Of a DNA stretch of 63,547 nt, positions 55,690 to 63,547 are shown piece after piece (position 1 is the first letter of the stretch; the number at the start of each line of letters is the position of its first letter). The position numbers and the translations under genes were made by a program. The DNA is taken from assembly GCF_016811235.1 (NCBI RefSeq), contig NZ_JAFBID010000029.1:1-63547 (forward strand), given 5' to 3'. Under the pieces are notes generated by a model. The model had not been told where the DNA came from. It saw only the letters and a list, made by a program, of their open reading frames with translations, and did not search any database. This stretch comes from Microvirga arabica. GTDB taxonomy: Bacteria; Pseudomonadota; Alphaproteobacteria; Rhizobiales; Beijerinckiaceae.

Positions 55690-55818
55690 ACGCAGAGCAG
55701 GATCACGGATCGATCAAAAGGCCTGCCCTTGAACACCGCGTCATCCGCCACTGTGACCACGGCCTCAGTAGCTGAAATTCTGAAACAAAGAGTTTGCGGC
55801 GGATCCGTTCAAACCCTC

Positions 55819-56535
55819 TCAGGTAAGACCGTGCACGACGAGAATTACGCCTGATACGACAGCGAATGCCATCATGGCAAAACGGAGCATCTCCCCCTCC
55901 ACTCGCCGGTGGACGAGATGGCTAGCGAGGGCACCTACAATCACTGCCGGCACGAGCAAAACTGCGCTCGACAGCTGACTAAAACTCATCCGTCCTGCCG
56001 CTAAAAGAACGCCTAAAGACACAAACTGCCCGATCAGAAAGCACATGGCAATTGTGGCGCGTATAACTGGGCCAGGTTGATGCTGATACACCAGAGCTAG
56101 GGGCGGCCCACCAATACCGGTGGCGGTTTCCGTAACACCGGTGACGAGCCCTGCGGTCAGGAAAGCCCGAGAACTTGGTGCAAACGCGGGCCGGGAGAGC
56201 GTCACAGCCGCAGCTAGAACGGTTGCGGCGCCCACAAGCAACCCAAGATGGTGCGGTGCCAGCGTGAGCAGCACGGCAAGTCCAAAGAATGTCCCAACAA
56301 TCCGGCCGGCCGTAATCCAGCCTGTGCCGCGCCAATCAAGGGCACCATGCTCGCGCCAGACCACGTATACGTTCAGTGGGATCATCAGAATGAGCACGCA
56401 GACTGGAAGGGTTTCCGGAGCAAGGAGTGCCAGAACTGGCACCACAATCATAGCAAAGCCGACCCCGATGGTACCCTGCACGAACGATGCCGCCGCAACA
56501 GTAACTGCCGCAATGAGGAGGACGGCCATGCTCAT
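55819..56535 (-). CDS. TauE/SafE-family sulfite exporter-like membrane protein
   Basis: A 238-residue membrane protein with about eight spans. TauE/SafE marks are ASFVQGTIGVGFAMIVVPVL at the start and the matching second-half repeat LVTGVTETATGIGGPPLALV. In organosulfonate degradation such proteins export the sulfite released. It lies 51 bp beyond comC at the end of the sulfolactate cluster on the same strand, which supports a sulfite-export role. ATG 56535, or 56529. Confidence 0.85.
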   Translation of the reverse strand: MSMAVLLIAAVTVAAASFVQGTIGVGFAMIVVPVLALLAPETLPVCVLILMIPLNVYVVWREHGALDWRGTGWITAGRIVGTFFGLAVLLTLAPHHLGLLVGAATVLAAAVTLSRPAFAPSSRAFLTAGLVTGVTETATGIGGPPLALVYQHQPGPVIRATIAMCFLIGQFVSLGVLLAAGRMSFSQLSSAVLLVPAVIVGALASHLVHRRVEGEMLRFAMMAFAVVSGVILVVHGLT

Positions 56536-56586
56536 GATAATAATCGGGTTTTATGGTTTAGTCTGCATCAGGAGCGCCTAGCGAGC

Positions 56587-57615
56587 CTATCTACGTACCC
56601 CCGGCTCCGCTGCGGAACTGCCACATAACTCCTCGATGCTCGTGATGAATGTGTCGGGAACAGCAAGCCCGTCTTGCCGGCTCTTCCTGCGCAAGCCGAG
56701 GCGGCGCGAGCCTGGCAGCCGGGTCCCCGGCTGAGCCTCGATCGCGGCCGCAAGGCGTCCGCAATGAGCGAGTACTCTTTCGCCGCCGAGGGCAGCCGGG
56801 TTGAAGGCCAGGAGGAGCTGACCGGTGCCCGGCGGGGACCCCTCTACATCAAGGAACGAGGATGCGTCCGCAGCGAAGTTTGCCCCCGTCATACCTGCCG
56901 CCAACAGTTCCACCATGAGAGCAAGCGCCGTCCCTTTAGCCTCGCCGAGGGGCAGCATGGTCCCCTTAAGCGCTGCGTCGGGATCAGTCGTTGCACGACC
57001 GTCGGCGTCAAGCGCCCAGTCATCCGGGATTCGCTCACCCTTCTGCTTTGCCGCTAGAATATTGCCACGGGCCACTTTCGACAGGGAGAGGTCGACGACA
57101 ACTGGTTCGCGCTCCGGCAGCGGGCACGCGAATGCAATCGGGTTCGTACCGAAGACTCCGACGGAACCACCCCAGGGCGCAATAGCCGCTGGCGTGTTGG
57201 CGAACAAAAGCGCCACGAGTCCTGCTTCTGCCAAACGCTCAACTGTGTGGCCTGCCGCACCACAATGATGGGAGCGCCGGATCGCCGCCGTGGCGATCCC
57301 TTGGCCGCGTGCAAGATCCGGCAGGCGGGACACGGCTAGATCGAGGGCCGGGTAGGCGAAGCCGTGCGCTGCATCGATGGCGAGAACCGAAGGCGCGGTC
57401 ACCTCGGCCGTGGGTGTTGCAAAGCCATCGACCTTCCCGACCTTTGCCTGTTTCGCATACGTCTCGACTCGGGACAGGCCGTGCCCTTTCAGGCCATCAG
57501 CTTCGGCGGCGACGAGTGCCCGGGCAACGGAGCGAGCATTGTCCTCACTAGTTCGGCACCGCACGAGCGCACCGCTGACGAGATCCTCGGCCTCGGCAAT
57601 GGAAATATTCGGCAT
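56587..57615 (-). CDS. comC: (R)-sulfolactate dehydrogenase-like, Ldh/malate-L-lactate family (ComC)
   Basis: A 342-residue NAD(P)-dependent Ldh/YlbC-family oxidoreductase, a fold unrelated to Rossmann dehydrogenases. Marks are the early EDLVSGALVRCRTSEDNARS, GHGLSRVETYAKQA (catalytic His region) and SHHCGAAGHTVERLAEAGLV. ComC oxidises (R)-sulfolactate to sulfopyruvate. The next gene on the strand is an S-specific D-2-hydroxyacid dehydrogenase. Together the pair racemises sulfolactate through sulfopyruvate, giving the R-isomer that SuyAB cleaves. The specific assignment depends on this context, as the fold covers several 2-hydroxyacids. Confidence 0.82.
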   Translation of the reverse strand: MPNISIAEAEDLVSGALVRCRTSEDNARSVARALVAAEADGLKGHGLSRVETYAKQAKVGKVDGFATPTAEVTAPSVLAIDAAHGFAYPALDLAVSRLPDLARGQGIATAAIRRSHHCGAAGHTVERLAEAGLVALLFANTPAAIAPWGGSVGVFGTNPIAFACPLPEREPVVVDLSLSKVARGNILAAKQKGERIPDDWALDADGRATTDPDAALKGTMLPLGEAKGTALALMVELLAAGMTGANFAADASSFLDVEGSPPGTGQLLLAFNPAALGGERVLAHCGRLAAAIEAQPGTRLPGSRRLGLRRKSRQDGLAVPDTFITSIEELCGSSAAEPGVRR

Positions 57616-57618
57616 GTT

Positions 57619-58560
57619 TCAAGCTCTCTCGAGGTGGCGGCGCACGTTCTCGACGGTAAGCCAGGAGACACGAGTGTTGGACTCCTGCGTTACGCCCGCA
57701 ATGTGGGGCGTGAGCACCAACCGGGGACATCCTTCGAAGACCGCGCCGCGCGAAGAGGATAGCGGCTCCTCCTCAAAAACATCGAGCGCGGCGCCGCCGA
57801 GACGGCCAGCGCGCAGAGCTTCAGCGAGAGCGTTCTCATCCACGATGCCGCCGCGTGCGGCGTTGATCAGGATTGCATTCGGCCTCATTCGCGCCAGCAT
57901 GGCCGCGTCCATGAGATTACGTGTCTCCACGGTCAGCGGCACGTGCAGCGAGATGACATCCGATGTTTCAATGAGCGCGTCGAGCGGCAACGGCTCAGCC
58001 CGGCCCCAGGGCTGGTCCCAGGCAGGGCTGGTCGGAGGCACATAAGGGTCGTAAGCCGCAATCGTCATGCCGAGTGCGGCAGCGCGCTTTGCGGTTTCCT
58101 TCGCAATGGCGCCAAACCCCACCAAGCCAAGCCGCTTGCCAGAGATCTCGCGCCCGATCAGGTCGCTGCGCGGCCAAAATCCCTGTGCGACAGCCGCAGT
58201 CGCTCCGTAGGCATTGCGCAGGAGCAACATCGCCGTGGTGATGACGTATTCCGCAACCGACACATCGTTGGCACCCGTTGCCGGAAAGACGGCAACGTTG
58301 CGAGCCTTGCAGGCTTCCACATCGATGTTGTCGAGGCCGACCCCGAGCCGACCGACGACAGTGAGCTTGGGGGCGGCGGAGAGCAGCCTCTCTCGAACCT
58401 GCGTCCGGTTCCGAACGATGAGGGCGCGCGCGTCCGCGACAGTCTCGATCAGCTCGCCTCTACGATCAGCGAGCTTCGGATCGTAGAGGACGTCGAAGCC
58501 TGCAAGACCTTGTCGGATGGCCTCCTCGTCCATGAACTCGGTGATGATAATATCGGGCAT
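57619..58560 (-). CDS. slcC: (S)-sulfolactate dehydrogenase, D-isomer 2-hydroxyacid dehydrogenase family (SlcC)
   Basis: A 313-residue NAD-dependent D-2-hydroxyacid dehydrogenase. The start reads MPDIIITEFMDEEAIRQGL. The NAD motif is GLVGFGAIAKETAKRAA near 145, the substrate Arg is in INAARGGIVDE near 230, and the catalytic His is in LTPHIAG near 283. SlcC turns (S)-sulfolactate into sulfopyruvate. It precedes comC by 3 bp (57616-57618), so they are surely co-transcribed. Phosphoglycerate dehydrogenase-like activity is the generic alternative. Confidence 0.85.
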   Translation of the reverse strand: MPDIIITEFMDEEAIRQGLAGFDVLYDPKLADRRGELIETVADARALIVRNRTQVRERLLSAAPKLTVVGRLGVGLDNIDVEACKARNVAVFPATGANDVSVAEYVITTAMLLLRNAYGATAAVAQGFWPRSDLIGREISGKRLGLVGFGAIAKETAKRAAALGMTIAAYDPYVPPTSPAWDQPWGRAEPLPLDALIETSDVISLHVPLTVETRNLMDAAMLARMRPNAILINAARGGIVDENALAEALRAGRLGGAALDVFEEEPLSSSRGAVFEGCPRLVLTPHIAGVTQESNTRVSWLTVENVRRHLERA

Positions 58561-58567
58561 TTTTACC

Positions 58568-59650
58568 TCACGAGAATGCGAGAAGGCCGCCGGTCACAGC
58601 CGATAGAATGACGAATGTCGTACCGGCGAATATCGCGATGTGACGCCAGCCAATTTTCAGCAGTGAAGCCAGGGACGTCCCGAGACCCAGCGCCGCGATG
58701 GCGATGAGCATGCCCCATGTGGAAACCTGCAGCAGGATGGCCTTGAGGGGCCCGTACACGGGCGCGAGCGCAGGCACGACAGACATGAGGCTATTGACCA
58801 CGCAGAGGCCGAGGAAGACCAAAGCAAAGACCGGCACCGGGACCTTAGCGGATTCATGTACCACACCGGTACGAGTGTACCACAGGCCGATAAGGAGAAC
58901 TGCCGGGAGCAGAAGGAACACGCGAAAGAGCTTGACGATCACAGCGGTGTTCCCGACGGGCTCGGACACCGCATAACCAGCGCCGACCACCTGGGCCATG
59001 TCGTGGATCGTAGCGCCCAGCATGATGCCCGTTGTTTGCGGATCAAAGCCGAGAAGGGCGCAGAGTGGTGGATAAGCGATCATGACGAGGGTCGAGACCG
59101 CATTGGCGGCGATCACCGTGAAGGCGACGTCTGCCCCCTTCTGAGGATAGTTCGGCACGACGGTAGCCGTCGCCAGCGTCGCAGAGGCGCCGCAGACCGC
59201 TGTCGCGGCTCCGGCGAGAACACCGTAGCCATCTCCCGCCCGGAACAGGCGTGACAACCACACGCCTGACACCACGGTCAGCACCATGGAAGCCACTACC
59301 AGCAGGGCTGGAGCCAATCCGAGGCCGATGATATCGCTGAAGGCGATGCGCAGACCGAGAAGACCGATGGCAATGCGCAGGAGCTTTTTCACGCACCATG
59401 TCAGCCCCGGCTCAAATCTAGGGGCAGCCGCAACTCCGTTGAGTGCGATACCGATCACAAGCGCTATGACGATGGCTGGCAGTTTGTAGCCACTGCCGGT
59501 CGCGACAGCAATGATCTGCGCGATGACGGGCTCAGTGAGGAATGCCGCAACTGCCACCCCTGCGGCAAGCGCAATTCCAGGGCCGAGGCGGCGTGCCACG
59601 AGCTGCGTACGCTCGGATAAGGAAGGAAGGGCCTCAATCGTTCGGCTCAT
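58568..59650 (-). CDS. YeiH-family putative sulfate/sulfite exporter
   Basis: A 360-residue membrane protein of the YeiH/UPF0324 family with 10 or so spans (GFDPQTTGIMLGATIHDMAQ and the two ATVVPNY / GLLGLRIAF segments). The start is ATG 59650 (MSRTIEALPSLSERTQLVAR); the frame runs upstream to 59800 without a ribosome site. YeiH relatives are found with organosulfonate genes and are thought to remove the inorganic sulfur. Here it lies between suyB and slcC, and a second exporter candidate (TauE/SafE) closes the cluster. Confidence 0.85.
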   Translation of the reverse strand: MSRTIEALPSLSERTQLVARRLGPGIALAAGVAVAAFLTEPVIAQIIAVATGSGYKLPAIVIALVIGIALNGVAAAPRFEPGLTWCVKKLLRIAIGLLGLRIAFSDIIGLGLAPALLVVASMVLTVVSGVWLSRLFRAGDGYGVLAGAATAVCGASATLATATVVPNYPQKGADVAFTVIAANAVSTLVMIAYPPLCALLGFDPQTTGIMLGATIHDMAQVVGAGYAVSEPVGNTAVIVKLFRVFLLLPAVLLIGLWYTRTGVVHESAKVPVPVFALVFLGLCVVNSLMSVVPALAPVYGPLKAILLQVSTWGMLIAIAALGLGTSLASLLKIGWRHIAIFAGTTFVILSAVTGGLLAFS

Positions 59651-59808
59651 CGTAGCGTCTCGGCTCGCGCAAGCGGGATCGTGAACGAACGTGCGTGACA
59701 TGGGACGGCACGTGTCCTGCGTGGCGGCGCGATAGCTTCTGCGCCACACGATGCACAATAAAGTCTCGGAGGCGAGGGAGCGTCGTCCCTCGCCTCCCAT
59801 ACGCCCGG

Positions 59809-60996
59809 TCAGGCGCTCCGATACAGCTTCGTCATCACGAACTCACGGTGGCCCAGGGCTTCTGCGGCCGTGAGACGTCCGTTCGCCGTCCGCACAATCA
59901 TTTCGATCAAGGCATCGCCAGCCTCGGAAATGGTCATGTCGCGCCGCAGGATGCCGGATACGTCGACATCGACGTGCTCGGACATGGTGCGGACCGTCTT
60001 CGGATTTCCGGTGATTTTGATCACCGGCACGATCGGGTTGCCGATCACGTTGCCCTGTCCGGTCGGGAAGGTGTGGACCACGTAGCCGCCGGCAGCCATC
60101 AGGGTCACGCACTCGGCAGCCGCGGAAGACGAGTCCATGAAGTAGAGGCCGGGCCCCTTAGCGGGCGTCTCCGCTGGCTCAAGCGCGTCGATGTAGCGGC
60201 AGTCGCGTCCGATCTTCTCAAGATTGCCCAGGGCCTTCTCCTCGATAGTCGTGAGACCGCCGGCGATATTGCCCTTCGTCGGCTGCGAATCCGAGAGGTC
60301 GTTGGTTTTATGGGCCTCAATCACGTCATCCTGATAGGCTTTCCACATCTTGTACCACTTCTCGCCGACCTCCGGGGAGATCGCACGCTCTTTGGCAAGG
60401 TGCTCGGCGCCGGTGATTTCGGATGTCTCGCCGAAGCAGCCATAGATGCCCTGCGGGATAAGCTTGTCGTACATGTTGCCAACGGTGGGGCAGGATGAAA
60501 GACCTGTCGTCGTGTCGGACTCGCCGCATTTTGTGGAAACCCACAGATCCGAGATCGGGCACTCCTCACGCTTCTGCTCGGACGCCCACTGCAAGTAGTC
60601 CTTCGCGACGCGCGATGCCTTGGCGATGGTCATGATATCGCCTGTGCCCTCGATGCCGAACCCTGTCACGGGCTTGCCGGTTTTGGCGATTCCTTCAACG
60701 ACGCGCTGTGTCCATCCGTCCTCGATGCCGATCACCACGACCGCCGCAACATTCGGGTTGGACCCGATGCCGATGAGCGTCCGGAAGTGAAGCTCCAGGT
60801 CCTCACCGAATTGCAGACGGCCGTAGGCGTGCGGGAGGGCCAACGTGCCTTTGATATTGTTCGCCACGGCCTCGCAGGCCGCATTGGACAGATCATCAAG
60901 TGGGAGGATGACCACGTGATTGCGCACGCCGACGCGACCGTTTTCGCGGCGCCATCCCATGAACTTCAGATTGGAATTAGCCGTTGCCTGATCCAT
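59809..60996 (-). CDS. suyB: (R)-sulfolactate sulfo-lyase subunit beta (SuyB, UxaA family)
   Basis: A 395-residue altronate dehydratase-family large subunit. Marks are [20 protein letters not shown] at the start, the cysteine/serine region [20 protein letters not shown] near 175 and [20 protein letters not shown]. SuyAB eliminates sulfite from (R)-sulfolactate, giving pyruvate. ATG 60996 is 5 bp after suyA ends. The lyase identity rests on the suyA-suyB-slcC-comC arrangement with exporters; altronate or galactarate dehydratase is the family alternative. Confidence 0.88.
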   Translation of the reverse strand: MDQATANSNLKFMGWRRENGRVGVRNHVVILPLDDLSNAACEAVANNIKGTLALPHAYGRLQFGEDLELHFRTLIGIGSNPNVAAVVVIGIEDGWTQRVVEGIAKTGKPVTGFGIEGTGDIMTIAKASRVAKDYLQWASEQKREECPISDLWVSTKCGESDTTTGLSSCPTVGNMYDKLIPQGIYGCFGETSEITGAEHLAKERAISPEVGEKWYKMWKAYQDDVIEAHKTNDLSDSQPTKGNIAGGLTTIEEKALGNLEKIGRDCRYIDALEPAETPAKGPGLYFMDSSSAAAECVTLMAAGGYVVHTFPTGQGNVIGNPIVPVIKITGNPKTVRTMSEHVDVDVSGILRRDMTISEAGDALIEMIVRTANGRLTAAEALGHREFVMTKLYRSA

Positions 60997-61001
60997 TGCA
61001 C

Positions 61002-61289
61002 TCACCACCGCTTCGTCTTGACGTTGTGGACGTGGACGTGTTCGCCCTGCTTGATGTCGGCAATGGCCTTGCCGATGTCTTGGCCGTACTTCCAGATCGT
61101 ATCGCCAGCCTTGATGTCCACGAGCGCGATCTTGTGGCCGATCGGCACATCCATCTTGGACTGCAGGTTGAATGACGAGTTGTCGTGCGTAACGACGCAC
61201 AGCATGTCGGTTCCTGCCTTCAATTCCTCGACGACGACGACGCCGACCGTGTCCTCTTTCTCATGAACGAGGAGATGCGGATTCCCCAT
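61002..61289 (-). CDS. suyA: (R)-sulfolactate sulfo-lyase subunit alpha (SuyA, SAF domain)
   Basis: A 95-residue SAF-domain small subunit. The start is ATG 61289 with CAGGAGG upstream; reads [20 protein letters not shown], then [10 protein letters not shown] and [16 protein letters not shown]. In the related dehydratases both parts are often one chain; separate small and large subunits are the SuyA/SuyB pattern. It is the first gene of the minus-strand sulfolactate operon. Confidence 0.9.
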   Translation of the reverse strand: MGNPHLLVHEKEDTVGVVVVEELKAGTDMLCVVTHDNSSFNLQSKMDVPIGHKIALVDIKAGDTIWKYGQDIGKAIADIKQGEHVHVHNVKTKRW

Positions 61290-61327
61290 GTTGCCTCCTG
61301 AAGCCTTTAGGGTTGCCTCTTTTCCGG

Positions 61328-61346
61328 TCTTGTATAAGATATAAGA
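61328..61346. promoter_or_regulatory. candidate GntR operator
   Basis: TCTTGTAT and ATATAAGA are inverted repeats (7 of 8 match) around AAG. The site lies 38 bp upstream of suyA in the divergent promoter region next to a gntR gene, where a GntR/HutC-type repressor would act. Position and symmetry are the only evidence. Confidence 0.5.
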
Positions 61347-61445
61347 CATGTTTGCAATGGGCAAAATGCAAAGGATCGAACCGAAACAGATAGCTACATG
61401 TGGCAATGCACTGAAATCGTTGTCTAATTTTTGGAAACCTTTCTG

Positions 61446-62183
61446 ATGTCTCGAGCGCAGCGCGCAATAAGCGACCTCAAGCTGGGCTTTCGCCCTCTCT
61501 ACCGCCAAGTACGGGAGATCCTGATTAAGAGGATCGCCGACGGAACCTGGCAGCCTGGGCAGCTCCTTCCGAGCGAGCCGGAGATTGCGGCTGAACTCGA
61601 CGTGAGCCCCGGCACCGTTCGCAAAGCACTCGATGAGATGACCGCGGAGAACCTGGTTGTCCGTCGTCAGGGCCGCGGCACTTTCGTGGCGAGGCACGAC
61701 GATGCCCGCATTCTGTTCCAGTTCTTCAAGCTGCTTCCCGACTCAGGCACGCCTGAATTCCCCGAGAGCAAAGTCCTGCGCGTCACGTCGGGTGTACACG
61801 AAGAGGCGGCAGGACGGCTTGGCCGTCAGCCGAAGGAGCGCATTATTGTCCTCGACCGGGTGCGCATGCTCGGCGGGCGCCTCTGCGTGCTGGAGCGCAT
61901 CCATTTGCCGGCTTTCTTGTTCCCCGAACTTGAGAACAGAGAGATTCCCAACAATCTATATCAACTCTATGCGACAGGTTTCGGCGTCACGATCGGTCAC
62001 GCCAGCGAGCAACTGAAGGCTGTTGCAGCAACAGCTGACGAGGCAAGCTACCTCCAGGTTGATGCTGGCACGCCGCTTCTACGGATTGACCGGATTGCGT
62101 TTGCCCTCGACGAACGACCCGTCGAGTGGCGCGTCTCCCTCTGCCGCACCGACAGGATCCACTATCTTTCCGACCTGCGGTAG
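61446..62183 (+). CDS. GntR-family (HutC subfamily) transcriptional regulator
   Basis: A 245-residue regulator. The GntR winged helix is LPSEPEIAAELDVSPGTVRK near residues 41-60, followed by RRQGRGTFVA, and the C-terminal UTRA ligand domain runs from about residue 95 (YLSDLR at the end). ATG 61446 is preferred; a TTG at 61431 is also open. Divergent from suyA, it is the likely repressor of the sulfolactate operon, with sulfolactate or sulfopyruvate as a plausible effector. Confidence 0.9.
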   Translation: MSRAQRAISDLKLGFRPLYRQVREILIKRIADGTWQPGQLLPSEPEIAAELDVSPGTVRKALDEMTAENLVVRRQGRGTFVARHDDARILFQFFKLLPDSGTPEFPESKVLRVTSGVHEEAAGRLGRQPKERIIVLDRVRMLGGRLCVLERIHLPAFLFPELENREIPNNLYQLYATGFGVTIGHASEQLKAVAATADEASYLQVDAGTPLLRIDRIAFALDERPVEWRVSLCRTDRIHYLSDLR

Positions 62184-62235
62184 GGTCGGAAGAAAAATCG
62201 ACTGGAACACAACAGTCACATACGGAGGAAGTGCC

Positions 62236-63216
62236 ATGAAACGCCTGTTGCAAGCCGTCATCGCAACGACAGCCATCATGCTCCCCTTGGAGGGAGCGAT
62301 GGCGCAGGACTACCCGAACCGCAACATCACGCTGATTGTGCCCTACGCTGCCGGAGGGCCGAGCGACGCCATCGCACGGCTCATCGGACAGTCTATGTCC
62401 GATACCCTTAAGGAGCAGGTGATCATCGAGAACATCGCCGGAGCGGGGGGGACCATGGGCGCGTCGCGTCTCGCGAAAGCGGAGAAGGATGGCTACACGC
62501 TTCTCATCCACCATGTAGCCCTGGCAGCGGGGGCGTCCCTCTATAAAAACTTGGCTTATGATACCCTGGGTGACATCGAGCCCTTAGGCTTGGTGAACTA
62601 TGGTCCGATGGTCATAACGACGAGAAAGGATTATCCGGCGTCCGATGGCAAAGCCCTGTTCGCGAAACTGAAGACTGACGGGAACAAGACCACGGCCGCT
62701 CATGCAGGTGTCGGGTCCAATTCGCACCTGTGCAACTTGCTTCTTCAGCAGGCGCTTGGGGTGAACTTCACTGAGGCCGCCTATCGCGGAACCGGCCCAG
62801 CCATGACTGATGTAATGGGAGGCAAGGTCGATCTCTTGTGCGATCAATCCACAACAGCCGTGCCGCAAATTCAGGGTGGTACGATCAAGGCACATGCCGT
62901 CACATCCGAGGATCGCCTCGATGTAATTAAGGACGTGCCGACCGTGCAGGAGGCCGGGATCAAGGATTTTGAGTTCGTCATCTGGCACGGCCTCTATGCT
63001 CCAAAGGGCGTTCCGCAGGATGTAGTCAAGAAACTGAACCAGGCCCTGCAAGTCGCGTTGGATGATTCCAACGTCAAGGCCCGGTTTGCCGATGTGGGAA
63101 CACAGGTTTTTGGTCCATCAGAGCGTACGCCTGAGGCGCACCGGGAGCGGTTCGAAAAAGAGGTTAAGACTTGGCAGGACGTCATCGGGAAGTCTGGTGT
63201 TGCACAAGCAAACTAA
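62236..63216 (+). CDS. tripartite tricarboxylate transporter (TctC/Bug-type) substrate-binding protein
   Basis: A 326-residue Bug-family periplasmic receptor. ATG 62236 has GGAGGAA upstream; the Sec signal is MKRLLQAVIATTAIMLPLEG ending at AMAQ near residue 24. The Bug mark is DYPNRNITLIVPYAAGGPSD near 25. It follows gntR in the sulfolactate region. SlcHFG, a tricarboxylate-type uptake system, imports sulfolactate in the known pathway and this would be its SlcH. The membrane parts TctA/TctB (SlcFG) are not in the window, and a terminator-like hairpin follows. Confidence 0.88.
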   Translation: MKRLLQAVIATTAIMLPLEGAMAQDYPNRNITLIVPYAAGGPSDAIARLIGQSMSDTLKEQVIIENIAGAGGTMGASRLAKAEKDGYTLLIHHVALAAGASLYKNLAYDTLGDIEPLGLVNYGPMVITTRKDYPASDGKALFAKLKTDGNKTTAAHAGVGSNSHLCNLLLQQALGVNFTEAAYRGTGPAMTDVMGGKVDLLCDQSTTAVPQIQGGTIKAHAVTSEDRLDVIKDVPTVQEAGIKDFEFVIWHGLYAPKGVPQDVVKKLNQALQVALDDSNVKARFADVGTQVFGPSERTPEAHRERFEKEVKTWQDVIGKSGVAQAN

Positions 63217-63547
63217 CTGATTAATTGTCTGCACATTTTAAGCCCCTTCTCAGAAAAGAGGAGGGGCATTCTGCAAGCGCGGCTCTCCTGCGGGCTCTTG
63301 CCCTGTTGGACGCGAGGGCTCAAGTATCGTTTGCCGCTTAAAACCGGGGACTACTTTGACGAAGGTTTTTGCTTTGATGTTTTCGCTCCCGCTCCTAGTC
63401 CAAATGCCCAAATGACAAAGAGCCGAGTAGCACTGGGTTATGATGTGGCACCCACGAGGGCCGAAGGTGCTAAAGCGCTTTTGGTTTCAGTGTAGGGCAT
63501 AGCCGGCGTGCCTGATCCAGCCTCTGGCATTCTGGGCAGTGATGGAC
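63217..63547. other. window end, no clear gene
   Basis: 331 bp after the receptor gene. It has the hairpin described next, then a short plus-strand open frame at 63298-63495 with no recognised family and no good ribosome site. I see no support for a gene. Confidence 0.5.
63242..63267 (+). terminator. hairpin terminator after the Bug receptor gene
   Basis: GCCCCTTCT pairs with AGGAGGGGC (one G-T pair) around CAGAAAAG, 25 bp after the stop codon. The T-run after it is weak. It probably ends the gntR-receptor transcript. Confidence 0.65.

Noticed and set aside
63298..63495. A 65-codon frame near the end of the window
   Set aside because: No recognised family and no ribosome site; left as unannotated.

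Overview
The window is about 63.5 kb of GC-rich DNA from an alphaproteobacterium, most likely Hyphomicrobiales. A Microvirga-, Bosea- or Methylobacterium-like host fits the codon use, the dense set of solute importers, the IS66 and IS6 elements and the tRNA-Trp, but the genus is a guess. It is almost entirely catabolic accessory genome: seven import systems or receptors, each beside its own enzymes and usually its own regulator, separated by decayed genes, insertion sequences and copies of a short dispersed repeat.

Layout. (1) 1-13.8 kb: the end of an amidohydrolase and a decayed dinB. Then a TRAP importer with a DeoR regulator and a RidA-like gene on the minus strand, divergent from hyuA-hyuB, a second RidA-like gene, an FAD amine/amino-acid oxidase, two glyoxalase-fold proteins and a Gfo/Idh/MocA dehydrogenase. 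This looks like a pathway for a cyclic amide or hydantoin-like compound. (2) 14.2-21.9 kb: a remnant of an SDR gene, then a minus-strand operon joining a Pot-type ABC importer to an acyl-CoA ligase and an atypical crotonase, with a divergent TetR. (3) 22.3-24.2 kb: a complete IS66-family element and tRNA-Trp. (4) 24.3-31.3 kb: a LacI-controlled operon with a polar amino-acid ABC importer, a D-threonine aldolase/D-serine dehydratase-like PLP enzyme, a DoeB-like deacylase and a RidA with the catalytic arginine. (5) 31.8-39.5 kb: an IclR regulator divergent from a Pot-type importer interleaved with a three-subunit FAD/Fe-S amino-acid or opine dehydrogenase. (6) 39.8-53.2 kb: a peptide importer with a DppA-like D-aminopeptidase, an asparaginase, an M19 dipeptidase (frameshifted), remnants of a second dpp operon, an S12 D-aminopeptidase, a D-amino-acid aminotransferase and a LysR. 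The common theme is peptides containing D-amino acids. (7) 53.2-55.7 kb: decayed DNA, a CoiA-like nuclease gene cut by an IS6-family element, and a perfect 28-bp palindrome. (8) 55.8-63.2 kb: a sulfolactate degradation cluster (suyA, suyB, slcC, comC), two candidate sulfite/sulfate exporters, a divergent GntR regulator and a tripartite tricarboxylate-type receptor.

At least six places in otherwise good genes need a single missing base, mostly in short homopolymers, to restore the frame (dinB twice, IS66 tnp, the M19 dipeptidase twice, dppF). This is either real decay or a consistent assembly error, and it decides whether several genes are functional. Candidate operators lie beside the TetR, LacI, IclR and GntR regulators. 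No CRISPR array, rRNA or prophage was seen.
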